A stretch of DNA of 64,000 bases, taken from positions 85,581 through 149,580 of the forward strand of contig CAZNRN010000007.1 in the NCBI GenBank assembly GCA_964575605.1, in the 5' to 3' direction. A program made the translations under genes and the position numbers. The notes beneath the pieces were generated by a model, which saw only the letters and a program-made list of their open reading frames with translations, was not told where the DNA came from and did no database searches. The DNA is from JAPWJZ01 sp964575605. GTDB taxonomy: Bacteria; Pseudomonadota; Alphaproteobacteria; Micavibrionales; UBA2020. Below are positions 8,453-16,593 of this stretch, one piece after another. Each line of letters opens with the position of its first letter. Positions within the stretch are counted from its first letter, which is position 1.

Positions 8453-10422
8453 TCCTGAAAGCTTCCCAACGGGCGCGGTATTCGGAACTGGCGAAGCACC
8501 TCCTGAACGGGGAGGATAACGAGCATGTGACTGTCCACGAGATTAGGGGTTTTGTGGCTGAAACCCTCCTTGAAGCCCTCCGCGAAGCCTATGCCGTTTC
8601 GCGGGGAACGAGGTGCAGCAAATACCTCTTTTCGCTGTCCCTCAGCCCGCCGGAAGATGCCGACGTTTCGATTGAAGATTTTGAGGCCGCAATTGAGGAA
8701 GTGGAGAAAAAATTAGGGCTGCTCGGGCAGCCCCGGATTATCGTCTTCCATGAGAAGTACGGCAGGCGGCATTGCCATACGGTCTGGTCGCGGATACAGG
8801 CGGAAAAACTGATTGCCGTCCACATGAGCCATTTCAAGTACAAGCTCATGGAAGTCTCCCGTGGGCTATTCCTGAAATACGGCTGGAAGATGCCGAAAGG
8901 GATGGAGAAAGGCCAGAAACGCGAAGCCCTCCACCTCTCGCGGGAGGAGCATCGACAGGCCGTGCGCCTGTCCGAAGACCCGACCGCGCTTAAAGCCATG
9001 TTTAAAGAAACATGGGAGCGGTCGGACAGTAAACAAACCTTCGCCGCCGCCTTGCAGGAACGCGGGTTCCTGCTGGCGCGGGGCGACAAGCGCGGCTTTG
9101 TCGCCCTCGATGTGAAGGGCGGCATCTATTCGCTCACGCGCTGGCTCGACCTTGGCACAAGGGATCTGAAGGCGCGGCTTGGCAAGCCTGAAGAATTGCC
9201 TGCTATCGAGCAGGCAAAACTATTCCTGGCCTCCCGCATGACGGAGAACCTGCAAAGGTTCGTGGCGGAGGCCAAGAATACTGCCGCCGCACGGCGGCTC
9301 CCCTTGGTGCAGGAAATTCGCACCCTGACGGCGCAGCATCGCGCAGAGCGGCGCGATCTGCTCGCCTTTCAGCAGGCGCGGTGGACGGCAGAAACCAAAA
9401 TCAGGTCTTCGCGCCTTGCCTCCGGTGTCGCTGGCGTATGGCAGCGCGTCACAGGCGAATACCAGAAAATCAGGGCAATCAACGAGGTCGAAACAAAAGC
9501 CGCGATACAACGCGACCGGAAGGAGCTGCAAACCCTCATCCGCAGCCAGCTTCTCATGCGGCAGGATTTGCAAAAGTCCGTCACCGTCTATCGGGAGGAA
9601 CACAAGATAGAGATTGCGCGGCTGCGGCAGGAAATCGCCCGCTATGTCGCCACACAAACAGAGCCGTCGCAGCCGACCGCCGCAAAAGCGGATAGCGTTG
9701 CTGCGGTCGAAAAAGTGCCGCTTGCGGCTCAGTTGGCGCAAACAGAAGCCCGTATTGCGCTGCTGGCGGGTGACTTGTCCATCCTGCAAGCCTCCCTTGA
9801 AGATAACCGCCTCTCTGACGAAATGCGCGCGCGTATCCGGCGCGTGATTGAGAAGACCTTGGAGAATCTACAGCTGAAGGCCATTGCCAAAGTCGAAGAT
9901 GAAAAGCAGGAGCGAATAGAGCGGCGCGAGATTCAGACGAAGCAAGCTGAATTGAACGAACTAGTGCGGCGTTATGTCGAAACCCAGATAAAGCAGGAAG
10001 CCGAAGCGCGGCGTATCGAGGCGAACAATTCCTTTATGTCGCTTATCACGAATATGAGTTATTCGCTGAACGGTCTGCCACGCTGGAACGTATTTATCAT
10101 GTCGCCGCCACCGGAACGGCAACTTGACGAAACCGCGTATATTCATACCATTGTGCGAAAGCGCAACGATGACCAGTTGCTAGACCGTGTGTTCAAGTCA
10201 CCGGAGAATGAAAGCCAAGTATCAAAACGCCCGCCCATCGACCCGAAAATGGCTGTGCCGAACCTCCGCCGAAACGTGCTTGAGGTTCAGGAGACGCTAT
10301 TGCGGGCTGGCATCAAACCGCCGCGAGGCGGTGGCATTAGCGCGGTCGCGCCCGCCACTATCCGCATGACCACGGCGGCGCCGTCGGCGCGGGCATCCAT
10401 CAAGTTCAACGCGAAAAGGTGA
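8449..10422 (+). CDS. Relaxase / mobilization nuclease
   Basis: The 657-aa protein would nick oriT, bind the 5' end and guide the strand to the recipient. The N-terminal relaxase domain covers about residues 1-160. The three-histidine metal site is clear: FHEKYGRRHCHTVW gives H101, H108 and H110. The stretch HEIRGFVAETLLEAL followed by SRGTRCSKYLFSLSLSPPE is typical of relaxases on alphaproteobacterial mobile elements. The catalytic Tyr is not certain; Y11 and Y59 are candidates. Residues about 260-560 are long charged coiled coils, ending in a Pro-rich, basic tail. The start is GTG, overlapping the mobC stop. There is no helicase or primase domain, which fits a mobilizable rather than self-transmissible element. 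Confidence 0.9.
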   Translation: MILKASQRARYSELAKHLLNGEDNEHVTVHEIRGFVAETLLEALREAYAVSRGTRCSKYLFSLSLSPPEDADVSIEDFEAAIEEVEKKLGLLGQPRIIVFHEKYGRRHCHTVWSRIQAEKLIAVHMSHFKYKLMEVSRGLFLKYGWKMPKGMEKGQKREALHLSREEHRQAVRLSEDPTALKAMFKETWERSDSKQTFAAALQERGFLLARGDKRGFVALDVKGGIYSLTRWLDLGTRDLKARLGKPEELPAIEQAKLFLASRMTENLQRFVAEAKNTAAARRLPLVQEIRTLTAQHRAERRDLLAFQQARWTAETKIRSSRLASGVAGVWQRVTGEYQKIRAINEVETKAAIQRDRKELQTLIRSQLLMRQDLQKSVTVYREEHKIEIARLRQEIARYVATQTEPSQPTAAKADSVAAVEKVPLAAQLAQTEARIALLAGDLSILQASLEDNRLSDEMRARIRRVIEKTLENLQLKAIAKVEDEKQERIERREIQTKQAELNELVRRYVETQIKQEAEARRIEANNSFMSLITNMSYSLNGLPRWNVFIMSPPPERQLDETAYIHTIVRKRNDDQLLDRVFKSPENESQVSKRPPIDPKMAVPNLRRNVLEVQETLLRAGIKPPRGGGISAVAPATIRMTTAAPSARASIKFNAKR

Positions 10423-10434
10423 AGGGGAAAAATC

Positions 10435-10767
10435 ATGACTTGGGAAAAATCGAGCGAGTTCCTTGAATCCGACGTTGTTGAATGGGTAGAGGCGATATGG
10501 TCGCCCAAGAAATACAAACGCGGCAAAAGCAAGCCGTGGGGCAAGCAGAAGGTTGTGGCACAAATCGCCCATATCGACGGCGATTTCGTCAAGCTGACGG
10601 TGCTAAAAGCATCCGTCATAGAAAATATAATCGGCTCAGAATTGAGGCCACATAAAGTTGGCACGACGATCATGAAGAAGCGCTCCACGCTTCTTCGCGG
10701 CCACCCCGAGCGACTCCATTGGAGCGAGGAAGATGTACGCTCCGCGCTTCTGAAACCCGGAACTTAA
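10435..10767 (+). CDS. Small unknown protein downstream of the relaxase
   Basis: The 110-aa product is not recognised. It follows the relaxase by 12 bases with a good ribosome site (AAGGGG), so it is probably co-transcribed. It is basic and has a compact beta-rich middle (KQKVVAQIAHIDGDFVKLTV) that could be a small nucleic-acid-binding fold. The C-terminus is RHPER-like and hydrophilic, with no signal peptide or membrane segment. A role in mobilization is suggested only by position. Confidence 0.6.
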   Translation: MTWEKSSEFLESDVVEWVEAIWSPKKYKRGKSKPWGKQKVVAQIAHIDGDFVKLTVLKASVIENIIGSELRPHKVGTTIMKKRSTLLRGHPERLHWSEEDVRSALLKPGT

Positions 10768-10768
10768 A

Positions 10769-11395
10769 TTAATATTTTTCACTATTTATAGCGGCAGTTA
10801 AATTTTCAATCTCATGGATAATAGAATTTGAACGCTTGAGAGCGTCTTCGAACTTCTCATGACCTCTGAAGGGTTTTTCTTTGGGTGTAAATTTCACAGC
10901 AAGTTCTAATAAACCCTCCATAACTTCGAGCAACAAGTTGAGGGTATTTTCTGTTGCATGAAAGGTTGAGCTAGGAAACTTTCTTTTGACCTGCCCCCAT
11001 TGTGTATTTTTAACGAAGAATCTCTCAGCGCCCTCGAAGGGGTCGATCAGCCCATGAAAAATTGTATTTCTGCATCTGAAGGTATAATCTGCGACATCAA
11101 CCCATAGAGTAATAATTTTCCTGTAGCTTGGCTGGGAAGACTTTTGGCCTTCCGCCTTCATTATCTTTAATAGATCACTGAACTTCTTTCCATCTGTAGA
11201 TGGATGCTTTCCCGTTGGGTCTTCCCCTGAAATGCTCCATACCGCCCTCTCAGTTACGAACTCCATTATCCCTGATAAGACCACGATTGCTCCTATCTTC
11301 TCCAAAATCTTAGAGTCGATTTTAAGTTTTTCTAACATCGCAACTCTCGTTTTCTTCTTGCTCAAAATCCTCTCCCCAACGCTTCGTTGTTTCAT
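10769..11395 (-). CDS. HEPN-like protein, candidate RNase or abortive-infection gene
   Basis: The 208-aa, mostly helical protein has no family I can name with certainty. Residues 109-114 are RNTIFH in the context FRCRNTIFHGL. This matches the R-x4-H motif, with a polar residue after Arg, that forms the active site of many HEPN ribonucleases. The gene is convergent with the relaxase operon (1 base between stops) and ends an AT-richer patch. HEPN proteins are frequent in toxin-antitoxin and phage-defence loci; no antitoxin partner is seen next to it. Some HEPN proteins only bind nucleotides, so RNase activity is inference. The ATG at 11395 is the first in frame. Confidence 0.55.
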   Translation of the reverse strand: MKQRSVGERILSKKKTRVAMLEKLKIDSKILEKIGAIVVLSGIMEFVTERAVWSISGEDPTGKHPSTDGKKFSDLLKIMKAEGQKSSQPSYRKIITLWVDVADYTFRCRNTIFHGLIDPFEGAERFFVKNTQWGQVKRKFPSSTFHATENTLNLLLEVMEGLLELAVKFTPKEKPFRGHEKFEDALKRSNSIIHEIENLTAAINSEKY

Positions 11396-11483
11396 CTACC
11401 CACTATCTCGAAATACTATCTCAACCAACCCCTAAAATCCATAACGTCGCAGCCTCATGGCTGCGACGAAAATTTTAAAACAA

Positions 11484-11521
11484 CGAAGGCCGCCGCCGGT
11501 TTCTGCCGGCGGCGGCCTTCG
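11484..11521 (-). terminator. Rho-independent terminator of the ardC operon
   Basis: A perfect 16-bp stem (CGAAGGCCGCCGCCGG, 11484-11499, with its complement at 11506-11521) has a 6-base loop TTTCTG. Read on the minus strand it is followed by TTGTTTTAAAATTTT, a good U-tract. It lies 12 bases after the ardC stop. Confidence 0.9.
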
Positions 11522-11533
11522 TCTGTCAGCAGC

Positions 11534-12433
11534 TTATGCCGCTACCGCCTCCTCCCTGCGCTGCAAGCCTTGCAGGAAGTCGGCTGCGCGTTGCGCGTGG
11601 GCTGCCGCACTGAATATGGCGCGGCTGTCCTCCTTCAATGCTTTCAGCCAATGCGCCAAGTATGCCACATGGTCTTCCCTGATTTCCGGTGTTATGCCGA
11701 GGTCAGCAGATAGGAAGGCGGCGCCGAGTTCGGCTACAAGTTCCTCCCGCGCATACCCGTTATCCCCAAAACGCTTGGCGTTAAAGCTGCGGTCTAGGCG
11801 GGTCTTGTGGCTCGTCCAGTGGGTCAACTCATGCAAGATAGTCGCGTAATAGCTTTCTTTATCCTTGAAGGCTTCAAAGGGCGGCATCTGCACAATATCC
11901 CGCGCAGGGGCATAGTAAGCTTTATCTCCGCCGTGGCCGATAACCGCGCCCGTGTTGGCTATGAACTTTTCCGCATGGTCAAGGCGCTCCGCTAATGGCA
12001 GCGGGTTTTCAGGCTTGCCGTAGTAATGCGCTGGCAATCCCTCAATCTGCTCGACATTGAAGATAGAATAGCCCTTCATAAAAGGAATCTGCTTTTCAAT
12101 TTCCTCGCCGCCTTCGCCTGTCTCGGTGCGGGTTATCTTGTTGGCATAGACCACAAGAGAACCTTGCTGCCCCTTGCGAACATGCGCCCCCAATTCCTGC
12201 GCCTGATTGTAGGTCATCCAGATAGGCGCGGAGTAACCCTTGTCCAAAGCTTCGCCCCATAGCATCAGGATATTGATACCCTGATATGGTGTGCCGTTGT
12301 GCCGCAGGGGGCGGGTAATTTTCCCCGCCGTATGTCCTGCGTTCCATGGCTTCATCCAGCTGCGGACTCCTTTCTCAAGGTCGGCAACAATGCGCTCCGT
12401 GACTCGCGTGTAAACGTCTTTGCGGTCGTTCAT
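11534..12433 (-). CDS. ardC: ArdC-like anti-restriction protein (ssDNA-binding domain plus zincin)
   Basis: The 299-aa protein would protect incoming mobile DNA from host restriction. The N-terminal domain (about 1-130) begins VYTRVTERIVADLEKG and has the PLRHNGTPYQGINILML segment of the ArdC ssDNA-binding domain. The C-terminal part is a zinc-peptidase-like domain with HELTHW (HExxH) near residue 205 and downstream Glu/Asp residues (EELVAELGAAFL). Its ATG follows an AAGGAG site that lies inside the 38-aa gene before it, so the two are translationally linked. ArdC is common on plasmids and ICEs and acts early in the recipient. Whether peptidase activity is used is not settled in the family. 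Confidence 0.88.
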   Translation of the reverse strand: MNDRKDVYTRVTERIVADLEKGVRSWMKPWNAGHTAGKITRPLRHNGTPYQGINILMLWGEALDKGYSAPIWMTYNQAQELGAHVRKGQQGSLVVYANKITRTETGEGGEEIEKQIPFMKGYSIFNVEQIEGLPAHYYGKPENPLPLAERLDHAEKFIANTGAVIGHGGDKAYYAPARDIVQMPPFEAFKDKESYYATILHELTHWTSHKTRLDRSFNAKRFGDNGYAREELVAELGAAFLSADLGITPEIREDHVAYLAHWLKALKEDSRAIFSAAAHAQRAADFLQGLQRREEAVAA

Positions 12434-12437
12434 GGCT

Positions 12438-12554
12438 TCACTCCTTTTCCCAGCGTTTAATCAACCAAGTGTTGAAATCGGCGGCGTTATAGTTGAAGTC
12501 CTCGCCAATCTTCCGCTTCCAAAACTCGGCATTTTTCTGTGGTTGTTCCTGCAT
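12438..12554 (-). CDS. 38-aa protein between two genes of the ardC operon
   Basis: A short frame with ATG at 12554 (upstream GGGGGAAGCC, a usable ribosome site) and TGA at 12438-12440 encodes a charged peptide rich in Trp, Lys and Glu, ending LIKRWEKE. It starts 10 bases after the 77-aa gene and ends 4 bases before ardC; its last codons contain the ardC ribosome site. Tight packing supports a real gene, but it could also serve only as a translational coupler. No family recognised. Confidence 0.5.
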   Translation of the reverse strand: MQEQPQKNAEFWKRKIGEDFNYNAADFNTWLIKRWEKE

Positions 12555-12564
12555 GGCTTCCCCC

Positions 12565-12798
12565 TCACGCTGCGCGTTGTTCTGCGGAGAGCATCACATC
12601 CACAAAGTTCTCGGCTCCCCCTGCTTGCTCGATAATGGATGCGGCGAAAGCCTCATTCATGATGGGTGTAGCGATTGCGCGGCTAGTCACTTTCAGGCTG
12701 ATGATTTCTTCCCCTTGGATACGGGAAAGAAAGCGGTTTGGCTCTGCGCTGATTTCGATGGTCAGGCCATTCCAGTTCGTTTGCGTTTGCGTTTTCAT
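12565..12798 (-). CDS. 77-aa unknown protein, first gene of the ardC operon
   Basis: The product begins MKTQTQTNWNGLTIEISAEP and has alternating beta strands followed by two helices (PIMNEAFAASIIEQAGG). There is no signal peptide or membrane segment. A good ribosome site (AAGGAAG) lies 8 bases before the ATG. It is followed within 10 bases by the 38-aa gene and then ardC, so it probably takes part in the same early-transfer or anti-defence function. No recognised family. Confidence 0.65.
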   Translation of the reverse strand: MKTQTQTNWNGLTIEISAEPNRFLSRIQGEEIISLKVTSRAIATPIMNEAFAASIIEQAGGAENFVDVMLSAEQRAA

Positions 12799-12872
12799 GT
12801 TCTACTTCCTTCTTGGATTTACGGGTTTCGCATGAAACCCGAACGCCAAGCGGCGAGCGCGAGCGGGGTGTG

Positions 12873-12978
12873 CGGCGCAAGGGCGGCGCAGGCCGAGGGG
12901 TATCACCCATGCTGCACAAGCACTTGCGCGGAAGCATGGGGATACGGCCTGCGCCGTTCATCGAAGACCCTTGCGCCG
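12873..12978. repeat. Large imperfect palindrome with repeated CGGCGCA arms
   Basis: Nested inverted repeats lie about a centre near 12923. Outer arms are CGGCGCAAGGG (12873-12883) and CCCTTGCGCCG (12968-12978). Middle arms are CGGCGCAGGCCG (12884-12895) and CGGCCTGCGCCG (12945-12956), both perfect. Inner arms are TATCACCCATGCT (12901-12913) and AGCATGGGGATA (12933-12944), with one difference. The core has CAAG/CTTG. CGGCGCA is also a tandem direct repeat in the left arm. A single strand of this DNA, or its RNA, would fold into a long hairpin. Confidence 0.85.
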
Positions 12979-13438
12979 TGAGGGGTTAAGACCCCTGCCC
13001 TAAATTTGCATCCATATTTTCTTGCGAAAGCGATTGAAACCCGAATGGGCGAAGACAACGCAGTTGGCTTCGTGAGCCTGCGAATAAAGCGCGGTGCGCT
13101 GCTTGCAGAGCATTTGCCATGTCTTGCGCTTGTCCGTTTTCTAAGGCGTGTCAGTCGCCTCCGGTCTAATCAATCCGCTTGTTCTGGCTCATCTTTCATT
13201 ATCAGCATTTGAAACTGTTTGTTCCTCTCACGCTGCAATTGTCCATCGTTCCAAAATTGCGTCTAAGGGCGCTGCTTTACGCAGTTTATTTGCCCCTGTC
13301 CTTCTGGCCGCTGTCGGCCTTCTTATTCTGCATCCTGGCATCTGTTCGCCTTAATGCCTTCAAGCCCTAAAGGGCTTCTCCACAAGTGTTCCGCCAAGTG
13401 CAGGCAGGCGATACGAGCTGCTCAGTCCGCTCCATGAA

Positions 13439-13456
13439 GGCCGCGAGGTCGCGGCC
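13439..13456. repeat. Palindrome just before the 65-aa gene, operator-like
   Basis: GGCCGCGA-GG-TCGCGGCC has perfect 8-bp arms with a 2-base centre. It ends 19 bases before the ATG at 13476, just upstream of its ribosome site, so it could be an operator or an mRNA hairpin controlling that gene. Confidence 0.5.
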
Positions 13457-13475
13457 AGAAAAACAGGAGCGAAAC

Positions 13476-13673
13476 ATGACGTACATCATCACGACGCAGG
13501 AACTCGAACACTTGAGCGAAGCGGAACTGCACCAGAAGTTTCACGCGATACTGAACGATCTCGCCCGCCGCAATATGGCGGCGGCGGATTGCCCGCTGGC
13601 GACGGTGACACTTGAAAACATCCGTCGCGCAATCCAGCGCAAACGGGCGCGCGCGCCTCGCCCGCGCTTCTGA
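13476..13673 (+). CDS. 65-aa unknown protein
   Basis: The product begins MTYIITTQELEHLSEAELHQ, is helical and acidic in its first half, and ends with a strongly basic tail (IRRAIQRKRARAPRPRF) that may bind nucleic acid. The ATG at 13476 has CAGGAGCG upstream; an earlier in-frame ATG lies before the palindrome and looks less likely. It stands alone, between the palindrome and a convergent exported-protein gene. Small proteins of this kind are common on mobile elements; I cannot assign a family. Confidence 0.6.
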   Translation: MTYIITTQELEHLSEAELHQKFHAILNDLARRNMAAADCPLATVTLENIRRAIQRKRARAPRPRF

Positions 13674-13742
13674 CGCAGACTCAAGCGAAAGGCGCGTAAG
13701 CTACGCGCCATTCGCTAATTTTTGGATTATGTATTTATTGAG

Positions 13743-14474
13743 TTATTTGCAAACTTGCTTGGAAATTTCTTTGTCATCTTTCAGAACAGCTAAACTATTC
13801 TGACATTCTTCTTCGCAAAGACGCGGGGCATCAAAAACGTAGGAGTAGTTACCATTAACAAAAGTATATACTTCGCCGCCCATTGTCCCTTGATGCTCTA
13901 CATCGCCCTTTAAGCTAAGTTCAGGCTTTTCAGTTAAGGGGCTTTTCTTATCCCAAACAAAGTAATGGTATCCATCAGCATGAGATTGAATCCGGATATG
14001 CTTTTTCTCAGTATCGCAACTTGCTACGAGACTGTCGTAACCATGCAAGCTTGCATGAAGACTCAATGCTTCCTTTTTCCGCGCTTCCTGAAGTTTTTTT
14101 AACAACGAAGATGTGCCTTGAGGCGCATTAACTTTTCCATTTACGATCCATATCCCGCTATCCAGCAACAAGCCTTTTGAGCCAACTGGCTCAGACTTTG
14201 ATTTTAAAATTGCGTCTATACTGTCTTTATCAAAGAAATCATCCCAGTTAGACACAAACTCATCTGCGTTATTGACAGACGGCAGCGGGTAGCTCATCTC
14301 AACCGGATAACTGATAAGATTAGCAACTGCCATTTTATCGTTTGCCTTCAACGCGGCTTTAAATGCCTCCTCTGTTTTATACTCCTGAGTATAATCCACT
14401 CCGGTTTGCCCTTGAGCGAAGGCTACGGAAGAAATATTCATCAAAATCATAAGAGCTAGGGCAATAAGTCGCAT
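13743..14474 (-). CDS. Exported protein of unknown function
   Basis: The 243-aa product has a signal peptide (MRLIALALMILMNISSVAFA) and no other membrane segment. The mature part holds a mixed alpha/beta domain with ANLISYPVEMSYPLPSVNNA near the front, reminiscent of small periplasmic proteins with a cystatin/NTF2-like look, but I do not recognise it. Four Cys lie in the C-terminal half, two of them in LCEEEC. I start at the ATG 14474, preceded by GGAAAG. It is divergent from the SOS operon, and the 130 bases between them include the LexA box. Confidence 0.7.
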   Translation of the reverse strand: MRLIALALMILMNISSVAFAQGQTGVDYTQEYKTEEAFKAALKANDKMAVANLISYPVEMSYPLPSVNNADEFVSNWDDFFDKDSIDAILKSKSEPVGSKGLLLDSGIWIVNGKVNAPQGTSSLLKKLQEARKKEALSLHASLHGYDSLVASCDTEKKHIRIQSHADGYHYFVWDKKSPLTEKPELSLKGDVEHQGTMGGEVYTFVNGNYSYVFDAPRLCEEECQNSLAVLKDDKEISKQVCK

Positions 14475-14607
14475 TTGAACTTTCCAATCGTGCTGTCTGG
14501 GAATTTCAACCTGATAGCAGCCGCCCTTGTGGATAACCAAGTGAATAAATTCTATCATCCCCCTTGTTTCCGAACTTAAGCCATTGTATTATATATGTTT
14601 ATGATAT

Positions 14608-14622
14608 GTTCCTTGTCTGTTC
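14608..14622 (+). promoter_or_regulatory. LexA (SOS) box of the umuDC operon
   Basis: GTTC-CTTGTCT-GTTC is an exact match to the alphaproteobacterial LexA consensus GTTC-N7-GTTC. It lies 63 bases before the first gene of the operon, next to promoter-like TTGTAT and TGATAT boxes. It predicts induction by DNA damage through host LexA. Confidence 0.85.
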
Positions 14623-14685
14623 ATATTTTCGCTGATATCCTGACCTTGAGTCGACCGCCCCGGTTGTTATTTCAGGAGACATTTC

Positions 14686-14865
14686 ATGGCAAAAGAACTG
14701 AAGAAATCCGACGTGCGCGAATTGGAAGATGCCCTGACTGTAGCGAAAATCGCCTGTCATCGCTTTAAAAGTAAAGTCCCTTACGCTGGCAATCTCTATG
14801 ATTGTGCGGAAGACGTTATCCACGCCATAGAGCAAATGGCGAAAGAAACTCCCAATGTCGCTTAG
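14686..14865 (+). CDS. 59-aa leader protein of the SOS operon
   Basis: A short gene with a strong ribosome site (CAGGAGA) encodes a helical protein starting MAKELKKSDVRELEDALTVA and containing two Cys. Its end overlaps umuD by 11 bases in another frame (ATG inside CCCAATGTCGCTTAG). It is the first gene after the LexA box and so should be SOS-induced. Position suggests a partner or modulator of the mutasome; no family is recognised. Confidence 0.7.
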   Translation: MAKELKKSDVRELEDALTVAKIACHRFKSKVPYAGNLYDCAEDVIHAIEQMAKETPNVA

Positions 14866-15322
14866 AACAACAACAGCTTCCCGTAAATCCGGCGTTGCTA
14901 AACTGGTGTTCTATGCACCAGTTGACGCTATCGCTGCGGTCGTGCCTTTTTATTCCTCGCTTATATCGGCGGGGTTTCCTTCCCCTGCCGATGATCACCT
15001 TCAAAACAGGCTCGACCTTACGGCGCATGTCGTCCGACACCCTGCCGCTACTTTCTTCGTGCGGGTACAGGGCGAAAGCATGCGCGATGCGAATGTCCAC
15101 GATGGGGATATTCTCGTCGTGGACAAAGCTGAAACCGCGACACATAACAAAATCGTTATCGCCGTGCTTAACGGCGAATATGTATGCAAAAGGCTCTACA
15201 AGCGCGGCGGCGTTATCCGGCTTCTGCCGGAAAATCCCGCCTTCAAGCCTATCGAAATTACTGAGGATATGGACTTTGAGATTTGGGGGGTGGTCACGCA
15301 TATCCTCCACCAAGCGCGGTAA
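14855..15322 (+). CDS. umuD: UmuD-like S24 peptidase, subunit of translesion polymerase V
   Basis: The 155-aa protein is cut after RecA activation and then joins UmuC. The cleavage region reads ISAG-FPSPADDH (A39-G40). The catalytic Ser is S75 in VQGESM and the Lys is K112 in VCKRL, 37 residues apart as in E. coli UmuD. The LexA-like C-terminal fold continues to the end. The N-terminal arm is somewhat longer than in E. coli UmuD (139 aa). The ATG overlaps the leader gene, and the TAA overlaps the umuC ATG (TAATG), so the genes are coupled. Confidence 0.93.
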   Translation: MSLRTTTASRKSGVAKLVFYAPVDAIAAVVPFYSSLISAGFPSPADDHLQNRLDLTAHVVRHPAATFFVRVQGESMRDANVHDGDILVVDKAETATHNKIVIAVLNGEYVCKRLYKRGGVIRLLPENPAFKPIEITEDMDFEIWGVVTHILHQAR

Positions 15323-16593
15323 TGTTCGCGCTGGTGGATTGCAATAATTTCTACGCTTCTTGCGAAAGGAATTTCAATCCTAAGCTACGCGGTCGGCCTA
15401 TCGTTGTGCTTTCTAACAACGATGGCTGCGTAGTGGCGCGAAGCGCAGAAGCCAAAGCCCTCGGCATTGATATGGGCGGGCCGTATTTCAAGATTAAAGA
15501 CCTTCTCACCCACCACAAAGTCGCCGTGTTCTCGTCGAACTATACCCTATACGGCGATATGTCGTGGCGCGTGATGACGACGCTGGCGCAGTTTTCGCCG
15601 GATATGGAGATTTACTCCATAGACGAGGCGTTTCTCGGCCTGAAGGGTTTTAGCAATCTTCCCGCTATGGCGGTCAATATCAGGTCTACCGTGCGCCAAT
15701 GGACAGGTATTCCCGTCAGCGTCGGCATAGCCCCCACTAAAACCCTCGCCAAACTCGCCAACCATACCGCAAAGAAGAACGCCACCTATAATGGCACTTG
15801 CGTTCTTGATACCCCTGCGTCTTGGCTTCCTATCCTCGCAAATTTTGCCGTCAGAGACATTTGGGGCGTCGGCGGCCAGTATGCCAAGATGCTGAACGCG
15901 CATGGCGTAGATACCGCCCTGAAATTCGCCCAGCTGCCGGATACATGGCTTCGCAAAAATATGTCCGTTGTGGGCTTGCGTACCGCGCAGGAATTGCGCG
16001 GCGTTCCCTGCCTTGAACTGGAACAAGAGGCAGACCCCAAAAAGGGCGTTACCGTTTCCCGCAGCTTCGGGAAACGGCTTACTGCCTTCACCGAGATACG
16101 GGAGGCAATGGCTACTTATGCCTCCCGCGCGGGGGAAAAGCTGCGGCGTGAAAATCTGCAGGCCAAGCATATATTAGTTTTCATGCACACAAGCCCTCAT
16201 GCCACGGATAAGGTCAAAGACCCTTTTTATGCGCCTCAAATGTCCTTTGCTATGCCGCATTACACCAATTACACTCCCGAATTGGTGCATTACGCCTGCT
16301 GGGCGCTCTTGAAGATGTATAAGCCCGGCTACCGCTACATGAAATGCGGCGTAATGTTCACCGATCTGGTCGCAGCTGGTAAACACATGCTCGACCTTTT
16401 CGACACGCGGGACATGACGCAACAGGCTAGTCTTATGAAGGCGATTGACTCGATTAACGGCAAGATGGGAAGCCGCACCATATTTCTCGGGGCGGCTGGC
16501 GCAAAACAGGAATGGGCTGGCGCGTCCTCCCTCCGGTCGCGTCCTTTCACGACCGATTGGGACAGCCTCATGGAAGTAAGGGCGGATTTATGA
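15322..16593 (+). CDS. umuC: UmuC-like Y-family DNA polymerase (Pol V catalytic subunit)
   Basis: The 423-aa protein has the usual UmuC length. Catalytic acidic residues are seen in MFALVDCNNFYASCER (D6) and EIYSIDEAFLGL. The fingers region NNDGCVVARSAEAKALGI is typical, followed by helix-hairpin-helix (RDIWGVGGQYAKML) and little-finger domains. The C-terminus is complete. It would copy damaged DNA together with the UmuD' dimer. Start and stop overlap both neighbours by 1-4 bases. Being on a mobile element, it would give the host an inducible mutator activity. Confidence 0.94.
   Translation: MFALVDCNNFYASCERNFNPKLRGRPIVVLSNNDGCVVARSAEAKALGIDMGGPYFKIKDLLTHHKVAVFSSNYTLYGDMSWRVMTTLAQFSPDMEIYSIDEAFLGLKGFSNLPAMAVNIRSTVRQWTGIPVSVGIAPTKTLAKLANHTAKKNATYNGTCVLDTPASWLPILANFAVRDIWGVGGQYAKMLNAHGVDTALKFAQLPDTWLRKNMSVVGLRTAQELRGVPCLELEQEADPKKGVTVSRSFGKRLTAFTEIREAMATYASRAGEKLRRENLQAKHILVFMHTSPHATDKVKDPFYAPQMSFAMPHYTNYTPELVHYACWALLKMYKPGYRYMKCGVMFTDLVAAGKHMLDLFDTRDMTQQASLMKAIDSINGKMGSRTIFLGAAGAKQEWAGASSLRSRPFTTDWDSLMEVRADL

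Larger units (their letters stand above)
12799..13475. other. Gene-free stretch between the ardC operon and the next small gene
   Basis: No coding frame here looks real. The left third holds the large palindrome described separately and a small hairpin AGGGGT-TAAG-ACCCCT (12981-12996). Further right are AAGCCC-TAAA-GGGCTT (13362-13377) and the palindrome just before 13476. The middle (13000-13350) shows nothing I can interpret. A regulatory or replication/transfer site is plausible. Confidence 0.5.
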
